NCBI GenBank assembly: GCA_963789785.1
Contig: CAWBNC010000034.1
Location: forward strand, 1 to 64,000
Length of the DNA stretch: 64,000 nt
Direction of reading: 5' to 3'
Source: JAEULH01 sp963789785
Lineage (GTDB): Bacteria > Pseudomonadota > Alphaproteobacteria > Rhodospirillales > Defluviicoccaceae
This document shows positions 15,180-25,030 of this stretch, one piece after another (position 1 is the stretch's first letter; each line of letters begins with the position of its first letter). A program made the position numbers and the translations under genes. The notes beneath the pieces are model-generated. The model was not told the DNA's origin. It worked only from the letters and a program-made list of their open reading frames with translations, and did no database searches.

Positions 15180-15254
15180 TGGTGCCGCCGGAGTGAATTG
15201 AACACTCGACCCCACCCTTACCAAGGGTGTGCTCTACCCCTGAGCTACGGCGGC
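15180..15254 (-). tRNA. tRNA-Thr (anticodon GGT)
   Basis: On the minus strand the 5-prime end is GCCGCCG (15254), pairing with CGGCGGC at the 3-prime side. The D arm is TAGCTCAGGGGTAGAGCA, the anticodon loop TTGGTAA with GGT, and the T arm carries GTTCAATTC. CCA is encoded (15180-15182). The 3-prime end faces the accessory block, the usual orientation for an integration site. Confidence 0.92.
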
Positions 15255-15487
15255 ACGACTTGGCGGATCGCATACGACGCCTGCATCAGGCGCCTGGTCG
15301 GCCGATCCCCTGCCCGACGCCGGTTGTCCGATCCGGCCGATGAATGGTACTCATCCGTCGGCATCGAACCGTCGCGAGGCGAGGGTGCACGATGCCATAG
15401 CCGCGGCGGCCGTGACAAGTGCCGGATTTGCATGGTCGTGCAGGCTGATGTTGAAAGCCGGCTCCAGAACGAGCTCCGGGAGAGCCG

Positions 15488-15676
15488 ATGGCGCGGAAGC
15501 AGGACGAAGAGCGCGGCGCCGGCAACGGGTTGCGGCAGTCGGCCAGGATTGGAAGCCGCTCCGAGCGGCTGGCCGCCGCGCTGCGCGAGAACCTGCGCAA
15601 GCGCAAGGAGCAGGCCCGCGCCCGAAACGACGATACCATCAGCGGGGACGAGGGCCGCAGCAAGAAGGAGCCGTAA
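15488..15676 (+). CDS. Small basic protein, conserved-looking, upstream of murA
   Basis: This 62-residue Arg/Lys-rich protein has the central segment RSERLAAALRENLRKRKEQA, a pattern I associate with short proteins near murA in Rhodospirillales, with disordered ends. No enzymatic motif is visible. A weak GAG precedes the ATG. It lies 37 bases before the thioesterase gene, likely in one operon. Function unknown. Confidence 0.5.
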   Translation: MARKQDEERGAGNGLRQSARIGSRSERLAAALRENLRKRKEQARARNDDTISGDEGRSKKEP

Positions 15677-15713
15677 TGGGTCGAGACGGCCGGAGAATAA
15701 AGGAGCGTAGCGG

Positions 15714-16202
15714 GTGACGGGCGAGCGGACCGAAGATACAAAGACGAGCGATAAGGACACAACAGAGCCGGATCCGACGCTCAGGTCGGTGCACGCCTGC
15801 TGGTCGACCGATGTCTTGCGCTATCGCGACACGGACCGCCAGGGCCACGTCAACAACGCCGTCTTCGCCACCTTCCTGGAGAGCGGGCGGGTGGCCGTCC
15901 TCTACGATCCGCAGCGCCCGCTCGCGCCGGACGGCGCATCGTTCGTCATCGCCCGGCTGATCCTTGACTTCCGTGCGGAGGTGAACTGGCCGGGCAGCGT
16001 CGACATCGGCACGACGGTGATGCGGATCGGCGGCAAGTCCATGACCCTGATCCAGGGCGTTTTTGTCGGCGAAGCCTGCGTTGCCACCGCGGAAACCGTC
16101 ATCGTCCTGATGGACGATGCAACCCGCAGGTCACGGCCGTTCACCGACGAGATGCGTGCGCGGCTGGAAGCGCTCGGTTACCGCGAACCGTCGGCGGGTT
16201 GA
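15714..16202 (+). CDS. Hotdog-fold acyl-CoA thioesterase (4-HBT family)
   Basis: This 162-residue protein begins with a GTG preceded by AAAGGAG. After a polar leader of about 30 residues, the fold starts with the signature YRDTDRQGHVNNAVFATFLE, where the Asp and the HVNN segment form the active site of YbgC/FadM-like thioesterases. The core SMTLIQGVFVGEACVATAET is the central helix and strand. It would hydrolyse acyl-CoA esters; the substrate is unknown. It lies upstream of murA in the same direction. Confidence 0.82.
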   Translation: MTGERTEDTKTSDKDTTEPDPTLRSVHACWSTDVLRYRDTDRQGHVNNAVFATFLESGRVAVLYDPQRPLAPDGASFVIARLILDFRAEVNWPGSVDIGTTVMRIGGKSMTLIQGVFVGEACVATAETVIVLMDDATRRSRPFTDEMRARLEALGYREPSAG

Positions 16203-16314
16203 GCAAACCGGTCCGATCGCTTAAAGATCGCTCGTCACGGCTCTGTCATTTGGGGCCGCGGCAGCGCCGCTGGCCGGATGCCGGCCGTAGCACGCCTGGA
16301 TCCGAAGGCCGATC

Positions 16315-17589
16315 ATGGACCGCATACGCATCCGCGGCGGAACGCCGCTTCAGGGAGTCATCCCCGTCAGCGGCTCGAAGAACGCCGCTCTGCCGCTGAT
16401 GGCGGCGTGCCTGCTCACCGACGAGCCGATGCGGCTCAGCAATGTCCCCCGGGTCGTCGATATCGCCACGATGGGCCGGCTGCTCGCCGATCTCGGCGTT
16501 GCCGTCGACGCGCGCCCGGACGAACCCTTCGGCCAGACGCTCAGCCTTGGCGCGGCGACCATCAAACACACCACCGCGCCCTACGACCTGGTGCGCCAGA
16601 TGCGCGCCTCGGTGGTCGTGCTCGGCCCGCTGGTCGCCCGCCACGGCCGCGCCAGGGTCTCGTTGCCCGGCGGCTGTGCCATCGGCACCCGTCCCGTCGA
16701 CCTGCACCTCAAGGCCCTCGCCCAGCTCGGCGCCGAGATCGAGCTCGCCGAGGGCTACATCGAGGCCCGCGCGCCCCATGGCCTCCGCGGCTGCAGCTTG
16801 ACCTTCCCGCTGGTCACCGTCGGCGGCACCGAGAACGCGCTGATGGCGGCGACGCTGGCCGAGGGCGAAACGGTGCTCGCCAACGCCGCGCGCGAGCCGG
16901 AGGTCGCCGACCTCGCCCGCTGCCTCGTCGCCATGGGCGCGGACATCTCCGGCATCGGCACCGACACCTTGCGCATCCATGGCCGCGAGCGCCTGTCCGG
17001 CGTCGACTACGCCGTCATCCCCGACCGGATCGAGACGGCGACCTACGCCGCCGCGGTGGCGATCACGGGTGGCGCGGCGGAACTCACCGGCGCCCGGATC
17101 GACCTGATCGAGGCCGTCGCCGAGATGCTGAAAGACGCCGGCGTCGCGCTGACCCCGACCGAGGCGGGCTTCCGGGTGGCGCGGAGCAACGGGCCGCTCG
17201 CCGGGGTCGACGTCATGACCGAGCCCTACCCCGGCTTCCCGACCGACATGCAGGCGCAGATCATGGCCTTGCTGACGGTCGCGCAGGGTGCGGCGATGAT
17301 CACCGAGACGGTGTTCGAGAACCGCTTCATGCACGTCCCCGAACTCTGCCGGATGGGCGCCAACATCAACGTCCACGGCGCCTCGGCTATTGTTCGCGGC
17401 GTTTCCCGCCTCTCCGGCGCGCCGGTCATGGCCACCGACCTGCGCGCCTCGGTGTCGCTGATACTGGCCGGACTGGCGGCCCAGGGCGACACCATCGTCC
17501 ACCGGGTCTACCATCTCGATCGCGGCTACGAGCAGATCGAGGCCAAGCTCGCCGCCTGCGGCGCGGAAATCGAGCGTCTGCGGGAGTAG
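16315..17589 (+). CDS. murA: UDP-N-acetylglucosamine 1-carboxyvinyltransferase
   Basis: MurA transfers enolpyruvate from PEP to UDP-GlcNAc, the first committed step of peptidoglycan synthesis, in the cytoplasm. The 424-residue length is normal. Visible motifs are the catalytic Lys in GVIPVSGSKNAALPLMAA (residues about 14-30), the active-site loop GGCAIGTRPVDLHL with the Cys that forms the PEP adduct and is the fosfomycin target, and the conserved GALVA-type segments. The Cys is present, so fosfomycin sensitivity would be expected. The frame is intact. Confidence 0.95.
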   Translation: MDRIRIRGGTPLQGVIPVSGSKNAALPLMAACLLTDEPMRLSNVPRVVDIATMGRLLADLGVAVDARPDEPFGQTLSLGAATIKHTTAPYDLVRQMRASVVVLGPLVARHGRARVSLPGGCAIGTRPVDLHLKALAQLGAEIELAEGYIEARAPHGLRGCSLTFPLVTVGGTENALMAATLAEGETVLANAAREPEVADLARCLVAMGADISGIGTDTLRIHGRERLSGVDYAVIPDRIETATYAAAVAITGGAAELTGARIDLIEAVAEMLKDAGVALTPTEAGFRVARSNGPLAGVDVMTEPYPGFPTDMQAQIMALLTVAQGAAMITETVFENRFMHVPELCRMGANINVHGASAIVRGVSRLSGAPVMATDLRASVSLILAGLAAQGDTIVHRVYHLDRGYEQIEAKLAACGAEIERLRE

Positions 17590-17895
17590 TATATTTTCAA
17601 ATAGCGATGCTGCATGCACACATAGTAGCTAATTAGGAAATATATAATGCAGAAGACTAGTGGAAAAAAGCCACGTGAAGATCAAATATTTGCCACTACG
17701 AAACCCGGCATTAACCGGATCAGAATTGAGACCAATGGTGAATATGTCATCTTTGGCGATGAAATGACCGGCGCGTACTGTGAGCAAAGCCATGATCGTG
17801 ATAGCGGAAAGAAAAAAATAATAACTCAGATTTACCAAAATGAGTTCGACGGATTCACTTTCAGTAGCGATAACGCTTTGATGCGATACTCAAAA

Positions 17896-18930
17896 GGTGG
17901 CTTATCCCTTTGGTTCCGGGGCCACGATACGCGGTGACGGTGGGCGAAGGACGCTGTAGAACATTGAGCGAACATGCATATGCCGGAGGTGTTCGCCATG
18001 CCCGACTTTCCTCGCTCCATCTTGGCCTTTCAGCGTCAGTTTTCGGATGAGGCTGCATGCGCGTCGTGGCTTTCAGCGGCTCGCTGGCCGGAGGGCTTTC
18101 GCTGCCCGGCCTGCGGACATGACCGTGCCTGGGAACTCGCCGCAAAGGCGTGGACCTATGAATGCGCCCAGTGTCGCCGGCAGACGTCGGTTACGGCGGG
18201 GACGGTGATGCACGGCTCGAAGCTGCCGCTCACCGTATGGTTTTGGGCGGCCTATCTGATGGCCACCCACTCGAACGGCCTCTCCGCGCGGCAGATGTGG
18301 CGGCAGCTGGGCCTGGGCTCCTACAAGAGTGCCTGGCTTTTGTGCGCCAAGCTGCGCCGGGCCATGGTCAATCCCGCCCGCGCTTTGCTGTCCGGCGTGG
18401 TCGAGATCGACGAAACACAAGTGTCCTACCGCACCAAGGACGACCCGGCGACGGGCGGAGGCGGTCGAAGCCCGGACGGCAAGATGCAGGTCGCCGTCGC
18501 CGTCGAAATCATCGATGAGGCTCCCGGGCGCTTGCGCCTGGGGACGATCGAGGACGCCTCGTCGGCCAGCCTTCACCCGTTCATCAAGGCCAATGTCGCC
18601 GCCGGCTCCACCCTCAAGACCGACGGCTGGAGCGCCTATCCTGGCGTTGCCGGGTTCAAGCACGAGCCCCACGTCGTTGGCGCCATGGCAGCGCATGTCG
18701 TCCTGCCCTGGGTGCATCGCGTGATCTCGAACCTCAAGACGTGGGCGCTGGGCGTCTACCACGGCCTCCGCCGCCCGCATCTCCAGTCCTACCTCGATGA
18801 ATTCGTCTTCCGCTTCAATCGGCGTCGCACGCCGCACGCCGCCTTCCGAACCCTGCTGGGCATCGCCGTCGCCATCGAACCGGCGACCTACAACATGCTG
18901 ATCGCGCCGGAAGCACAGGGATAAGCCACC
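17896..18930 (+). mobile_element. IS1595-family insertion sequence
   Basis: Terminal repeats GGTGGCTTATCCCT (17896-17909) and AGGGATAAGCCACC (18917-18930) are exact inverses. TCAAAA flanks both sides (17890-17895 and 18931-18936), a 6-bp direct repeat that marks target duplication. The element is 1035 bp with one intact gene. Confidence 0.85.
17974..18924 (+). CDS. IS1595-family transposase
   Basis: A 316-residue protein, possibly from the internal start MPDFPRSIL at 17998. An N-terminal zinc ribbon (CPACGH, then CAQCRRQTSVTAGTVMH) precedes a DDE-type domain: VVEIDETQVSYRT, LKTDGWSAYPG, RVISNLKTW and LDEFVFRFNRRRT. This is the ISXO2-like/IS1595 layout. Frame intact, so it may be active. Confidence 0.9.
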   Translation: MHMPEVFAMPDFPRSILAFQRQFSDEAACASWLSAARWPEGFRCPACGHDRAWELAAKAWTYECAQCRRQTSVTAGTVMHGSKLPLTVWFWAAYLMATHSNGLSARQMWRQLGLGSYKSAWLLCAKLRRAMVNPARALLSGVVEIDETQVSYRTKDDPATGGGGRSPDGKMQVAVAVEIIDEAPGRLRLGTIEDASSASLHPFIKANVAAGSTLKTDGWSAYPGVAGFKHEPHVVGAMAAHVVLPWVHRVISNLKTWALGVYHGLRRPHLQSYLDEFVFRFNRRRTPHAAFRTLLGIAVAIEPATYNMLIAPEAQG

Positions 18931-19468
18931 TCAAAAGTTTTTGCAGTCGACACAAATACCAGAAATATAGATAATTCGCTAGTTTCGATGATGTCCATCG
19001 TGTCCATGGACAAAAGAATAATAGTTGATCGCGTCGGTTACGCATGCATTGAACCATCTTGCAACACAATATGTCTAGAGTACCATAATGTTGCAGCACC
19101 ACAAGAAAATTTCGGTTGGCATCAAGCCATAATATACCTTATCAAAAATGGGAAATTTCAAATATTTGATCGAGTAGCAGTGATTGTGGACTCAGACCTC
19201 GCAAAGGTACCGTCCTACAACGACCGAAGGCAACCTCTTTACGATACATTTTTTCTTCCTCATATATTACTCTGCTTTACGCTAGTGCTGATAAAGGCAC
19301 AAATATTGCGAACAAATTAATCCGCGAGGCGGATCGCATTGCGAAAGGATGCCTCATCCGGCTAGAGAATCAGTTTGCGCCGCCGTGCCATGGCCGGATA
19401 TGGGACATCAATTACGTCTAAACTAAATCGGCTTTCACTTACAGCAATCTGGATCAGCGCGCCGCACG

Positions 19469-20570
<1,102 letters not shown>

Positions 20571-20727
20571 GACGCTCCTCATGGACATGCTAAGCCGAGC
20601 GCCCGACGCGGCCGGAAAGGCGAAAGCGTGCGGATTGATTTGCGCCGCGCCGCCTGCTTCCGCTAGGCTTTCTTCAAGCGTTCAATCGCTGCATCGGCGC
20701 TCAACCCGGGATCCGGAGGGAAAGACC

Positions 20728-21063
20728 ATGATCGAAGGCTATGAAGACCTGCAGAAAGAGCTCTGTCAAATTCTCGGCGGCGACATGACCGCCGAAGACG
20801 TGGATGTCGCGGTCGATGCGATGGTCAATGAGGATCATGTCTCTGCCACCGCCGCTCTGGGCGAGCTGAACGCGCTGGCGCAGAGCCCGGAGGGTCGCGA
20901 CAAGATGCGCTCGATGATCGGCGACTGGATCATGCACGAGCGCGAGCGCAAGGACAAGCCCAAGGAGCAGCAGACCAGGGAGGCGCTCAATCACCTCCTG
21001 GCGGCGCTGGGCGCGGACCGGCGGACCCACAGCGAGGCGGTCGGCTCGGAGCGGCGCGGCTGA
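20728..21063 (+). CDS. Hypothetical 111-residue soluble protein
   Basis: The ATG at 20728 is preceded by GGAGGG. The protein is acidic and helical (YEDLQKELCQILGGDMTAED, then RDKMRSMIGDWIMHERERK). No signal peptide or membrane segment is seen and I do not recognise a family. It lies divergent from mtnA and convergent with the AtoE-type gene. Confidence 0.5.
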   Translation: MIEGYEDLQKELCQILGGDMTAEDVDVAVDAMVNEDHVSATAALGELNALAQSPEGRDKMRSMIGDWIMHERERKDKPKEQQTREALNHLLAALGADRRTHSEAVGSERRG

Positions 21064-21158
21064 CGCCATTCGGGCAAACGTGCTGAGCGGCGCGACGGCA
21101 GTGGCCGGCGCCGCGGACTTTGCCCTTCGGCTCCCCGCCGCGCCCATTGCCTGCACCC

Positions 21159-22488
21159 TTACAGAAGCAGGAAGCTTAGGCCGATCACCACGCCCGACCA
21201 AAGCAGCGCGACGATGCAGTAGCCCATAATGTCGCGGATGCCGAGGCCGGCGATGGCAAGCAGCGGCAGCGCCCAGAAGGGCTGGATCATGTTGGTCCAG
21301 GCATCGCCGAAAGCGATGGCCATGGCGGCGCGGGCCGGGGCGACGCCAAGCGCCGCGGCCGCGGGCATGACGATCGGGCCTTGCACCGCCCACTGCCCGC
21401 CCCCCGAAGGCACGAAGACGTTGACGACTCCGGCGCTGAGGAAGGCGAACAGCGGGAAGGTCTGGGCGGTCGAGATGTCGACAAACCACTGCGAGATCGA
21501 CGTCGCCAGGCCTGACTTCACCATCATGCCCATGATCCCGGCATAGAGCGGAAACTGCAGGACGATGCCGCCGGCGCCGCGGATCGCCTGGTTGAGCGCG
21601 CGGAGGTAGTTGGCCGGCGTGCGGTGCAAGAGAACGCCCGCGAACAGGAAAATAAAGTTGACGCTGTCGAGCCCGAGGCTGCCGTTGCCGAAGACGAAGT
21701 AATTGATCAGGTAGGCAACGCCCATGATGGCGAGCACCACGGAGAGGATGGGGCTATTTTCCAACTTCTCCGCCGGCGTGGTGGCCGGGGCGGTGCTTTC
21801 AGTCCGGGCATCCTCGGCGAGCAGGCCTGCATCGATCTCGACGGTCTCGTCCGCCTTCGGCATCATGAGCCGGTTGAGCAGGGGCAGCGTGACGAACAGC
21901 ACGACCACCGGCACCAGGGTCGACCAGGCGAAGATGGTCTCGCCGAGAGGAATGGCGACGCCGTTCGTCAGTTTCGACAGCGCATCCGTTCCGGGTGCGG
22001 CCAGCTTCAGCGGGATCGAACCCGACAGTCCCGCATGCCAGACGAGAAAGCCGCTGTAGGCAGCCGCGACCAGCAGCGGGTAATGGATGCCGCGCACCCG
22101 CGCGGCGAGTTCGCGGGCCATGAGCGCGCCGACGATCAGGCCGAAACCCCAGTTGATCCAGCATGCCGCGAGCGCGACCAGCGTCACCAGCATGATCGCC
22201 TGACCCGGCGTCCGCGCGACGGCTGCGATGGCATCGAGGATGGCCTTGACCGGCCTGGTCATGGCGAGCACGTGACCGGTGACCAGGATCAGGACCATCT
22301 GCATCGAGAACTGGAGCAGACTCCAGAAGCCGTCGCCCCAGAACCCGATCATCTCGATCGGCCCCCTGCCCTCGCCGACGATGCCGGCGATGTAGCAGAT
22401 CAGGGTGAGAATGATCGCGAAGAGAAAAGCATCCGGGCAGCCAGCGCCGGGCCAGCCCGGAGAAGAAATTGCCGAGCGCGCGAATCAT
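21159..22488 (-). CDS. AtoE-type short-chain fatty acid transporter, one frameshift
   Basis: This protein of about 443 residues has 10 or more hydrophobic helices. The family hallmark regions are ACWINWGFGLIVGALMARE, the VFVPSGGGQWAVQGPI motif and FGDAWTNMIQPFWALPLLA. AtoE proteins take up short-chain fatty acids such as acetoacetate and butyrate. The ATG at 22488 is chosen because GGGAGG precedes it by 6 bases; GTG 22494 would be too close. One extra C at about 22437 breaks the frame after residue 20, likely an error. No ato genes flank it. Confidence 0.82.
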
Positions 22489-22844
22489 GTTCACCCTCCC
22501 TCAATCGCCATTACTTATCCGCCCCGTAAGGGAGGCTTTGTGCGCTACCGCGGCGGCGATACCGTCGGCGCATGCTGCTCATGCTGATCGTGACAGCAAC
22601 CGGTTGTCGCACGCCAGCGGTTTTTCCGGCCGGCGCGACGCAGCAAGTTCGAGCGGAGCCATTCAAACCTGCCTGATTGACCCCGCTACCGGGCTTGACC
22701 CCGACTACGTGTACGGGAGCACAGCGGCCGCATCGCCCATATTTAGTAGGCGCATCCCCTTGACTTCTCAATATCGTGCTAACACCTTCTCGATGTAGTT
22801 TTTGGCACCGACACTGAACGCCACGCGAGTTGGCCAGGAGATCG
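22489..22844. other. Intergenic DNA before IS-truncated gene
   Basis: These 356 bp contain the leftward start region of the AtoE-type gene and no credible gene of their own. I see no clear repeat or RNA. Confidence 0.4.
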
Positions 22845-22979
22845 ATGTTTTCTATCGACTTGCTTAAGTGGCTCGGCGATCGCAGAGACGGGCTGCTCGT
22901 CGTCATAGCCGCGGTCTATGGGCTCGGCTATCTCGTATGGTCATACACTGCGTGGCTAAATGGTCTAGCAGGCTGCTGA
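22845..22979 (+). pseudogene. Membrane-protein start cut by IS5-type element
   Basis: ATG at 22845 begins a frame with one transmembrane segment (GLLVVIAAVYGLGYLVWSYT). It enters the IS at 22969 and stops at 22977-22979. Joining across the element at CTAG would give only NGLETDS and a stop, so it may be a small membrane protein of 46 residues or a relic. Confidence 0.4.
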
Positions 22980-24287
22980 AATGGCGCCTGGTTGCCCGGA
23001 TCTTCGCGGTTGGTGTGGGGTCATTTGCTTGCGCTGATGCTGGCTACCGTCTTTGCTACCGTCGTTTGGCCGGGAGTTTTCGGGCGCTGAGGACACTCCG
23101 GACGGAGTCCGGCCGTCAAGCCGGGGCTTTGAGCAGCTTTGGCAGCCGGACGAGATTGTAGGCGGCCATGGCGAAGGTGAACTGCCAGTCGATCTTCGCC
23201 AGCCCGCGGTGGCGGGCCTTGCTGAGCCCGGCGATGGTCTTGGCCCAGCCGAAGGCCTCCTCGATGCGCTTGCGGATGCGCAGGCTGACCGTGTAGCCGG
23301 GATCGCGCGCCGTCTCGTCGTCGATCGCCGAGCGCCGGCCGCTGAGGTTCTGCGCCACGTGCGCGGTGACGTCGATCTCGCCCAGCTCGGCTATGAAGTC
23401 CTGGGCGTCGTACCCCTTGTCGGCGCCCAGCGTGATCGGCTCCGGCCGCCCCGGCGCCTCCGCGTGCGGCGTGATCAGCTCCACGGCGGCCAGCCGCTCG
23501 GCGTGGCCCGAGGCGCGGGTGGCGACGGCGCCGACGATCAGCCCGTTGCGGTTCTCCATCAGCGCATGCCCCATGAAGCAGAGCTTCGCCTCCTTGCCGC
23601 GGCCCTTGCGGTAGAGCCTGGCATCCGGATCGGTGGCAGACGCATGCGTCTCGTTGCCGCGCTTCTGCCCGCGGAAGTCCTGCTCGCCATTGCGTCCCGC
23701 ATCCGGCGGCGCTCCGGAGCCGTCCTTGGGGCGGAAGCTCTTGGTGCTGGCCCAGGCCTCCAGCAGCGTGCCGTCCACCGAAAAGTGCTCGCCGGACAAG
23801 AGCGTCTTCACCTGCGGCTGCGCCAGCACCCCGGCCAGAAACTTCACCGCCACATCGCCTTCCAGCAGCCGGTCGCGGTTCTTGGTAAAGGTCGTCGCAT
23901 CCCACACCGGATCGTCGACGCCCAGGCCGACGAACCAGCGGAACAGAAGGTCGAACTCGATCCGCTCCACCAGTTGCCGCTCCGAGCGGATCGAATAGAA
24001 CGCCTGCAACAAGAGCGCCCGCAGCAGCCGCTCCGGCGGGATCGAACTCGCGGCCATGGGGCGAATACAGCCCGTCGAACTCACCCGAGAGCCCGGCCAG
24101 CGTCGCGTTGACAATGCCGCGGATCACCCGCAGCGGATGATCCGCACGGACCCGCTTCTCCAGGTCCACATAGCTGAACAGCCTCCCACGAACCGTGTCG
24201 CTCCCGCGCATCCCGACCTCCAATCACCACCAACCCGAGATCAGGAATCACGAACGCGCAAAAACCGCCACCCTTTTCAGCAGCCTG
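22969..24287 (-). mobile_element. IS5-type insertion sequence, copy 1
   Basis: The element is 1319 bp, with terminal repeats CAGGCTGCTGAAA and TTTTCAGCAGCCTG. CTAG flanks both sides (22965-22968 and 24288-24291), the 4-bp target duplication of the IS5 group. An inverted, nearly identical copy lies at 25031-26349. Confidence 0.88.
23116..24211 (-). CDS. IS5-type transposase, two frames
   Basis: The first frame starts at ATG 24211 (RGSDTVRGRLFSYVDLEKRV) and covers about 50 residues; the second carries the catalytic domain from SIPPERLLRALLLQAFYSIR on. DDE residues: HFSVDGTLLEAW, LGADKGYDAQDF and RIRKRIEEAFGWAKT. The frame change lies near 24045. The same change is present in copy 2, so it is a property of the element and not a local error. 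Confidence 0.8.
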
Positions 24288-24291
24288 CTAG

Positions 24292-25026
24292 AGACAGATT
24301 CCTGACCCTTGAGTAGCAATATCTTGTAGCAGGACTCATCCGCGAGTAATAATCGAGTTGCGGTTATCGTCGGTACATATTTACCAGAAACTACAGGATT
24401 GTTAGGTGCTTCTGCGCATAGGTCCAGACGTATAAACAGATATTGTTTGATACTGATCTGCTTTTAGTATCTATGGCTTGTTGATGCACGGCTTAGCCGT
24501 TAGAAGGTTCGCTTAATCGCACGACAAGTGGAAGAGCCAGTCTCCCGTTCTATCTCAAAAGACTGTATTATTGGCACCTCTCGTCTTGCTCACGAGCGGT
24601 ATGTTACTTGAGAAGAGGATGCGGCGTAGGCATTTTGTGCTATTTATAGGCTATTAATTGCTCAAAGTGCGACGCGGCGTTCAATTTCTTAAGGAATATG
24701 ACCATGGTGACGCAGGATGTGCGATCCAGCGACACGATGTGCTTATGTAGATATTGTCCGGCTGAGTATGGCATCTTGCTCTTTTAGAGCGCTTTCAATG
24801 GCCACAACCGTGTCATCGCAACCATGAATCAGCAAGCCAGTGGATACTATTACGTCTGTTCAAGCAGTATTTGTTGATTATATCTGGAGTGACCATATGC
24901 AGTCATGAACGCACCAATAATCTACTAGCAGTTCCGATAACTATATAGCGACGACAACCGCATATACGATTATTGCCCGGGAATAAGTCCTACTAGCAAG
25001 ACATTGGTGCGGGCGTCGGAAGGCGT
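24292..25026. other. AT-rich island between the two inverted IS copies
   Basis: These 735 bp are much richer in A/T than the rest of the window and contain no frame longer than about 43 codons with a plausible start. The longest, on the minus strand from 24774, reads MPYSAGQYLHKHIVSLDRTS and so on, without a ribosome-binding site. It could be decayed foreign DNA or a non-coding segment. Confidence 0.45.
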
Positions 25027-25030
25027 CTAG

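Larger units (their letters stand above)
17647..19421 (+). pseudogene. Low-GC gene split by IS1595, unknown function
   Basis: Codons 1-83 (17647-17895, ending YSK) lie before the insertion. Continuing after the right copy of the TCAAAA duplication (18937) the frame reads VFAVDTNTRNIDNSLVSMM and goes on; with one T added in a T6 run at about 19245 it runs to TAA at 19421, for about 244 residues. Later segments include VAVIVDSDLAKVPSYNDRR and ASADKGTNIANKLIREADRI. The AT-rich codon use differs sharply from murA and mtnA on both sides, which suggests horizontal acquisition. I do not recognise a family. The two halves are in phase across the element, so the gene was intact until recently. Confidence 0.6.

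Noticed and set aside
1..15180. Direct repeat of the tRNA-Thr 3-prime end as a left attachment site
   Set aside because: I looked for CCGCCGGAGTGAATTGAAC on both strands across the accessory block and saw no second copy in the window.
20571..20727. SAM-type riboswitch upstream of mtnA or the divergent gene
   Set aside because: No recognisable conserved core or kink-turn sequence; the space is short.
23053..24111. Long opposite-strand frames inside the IS5-type copies
   Set aside because: They mirror the transposase gene in another frame, are identical in both copies, and show no domain.
24292..25026. Genes in the AT-rich island
   Set aside because: No frame above about 43 codons with a start and ribosome-binding site; I cannot support a gene.
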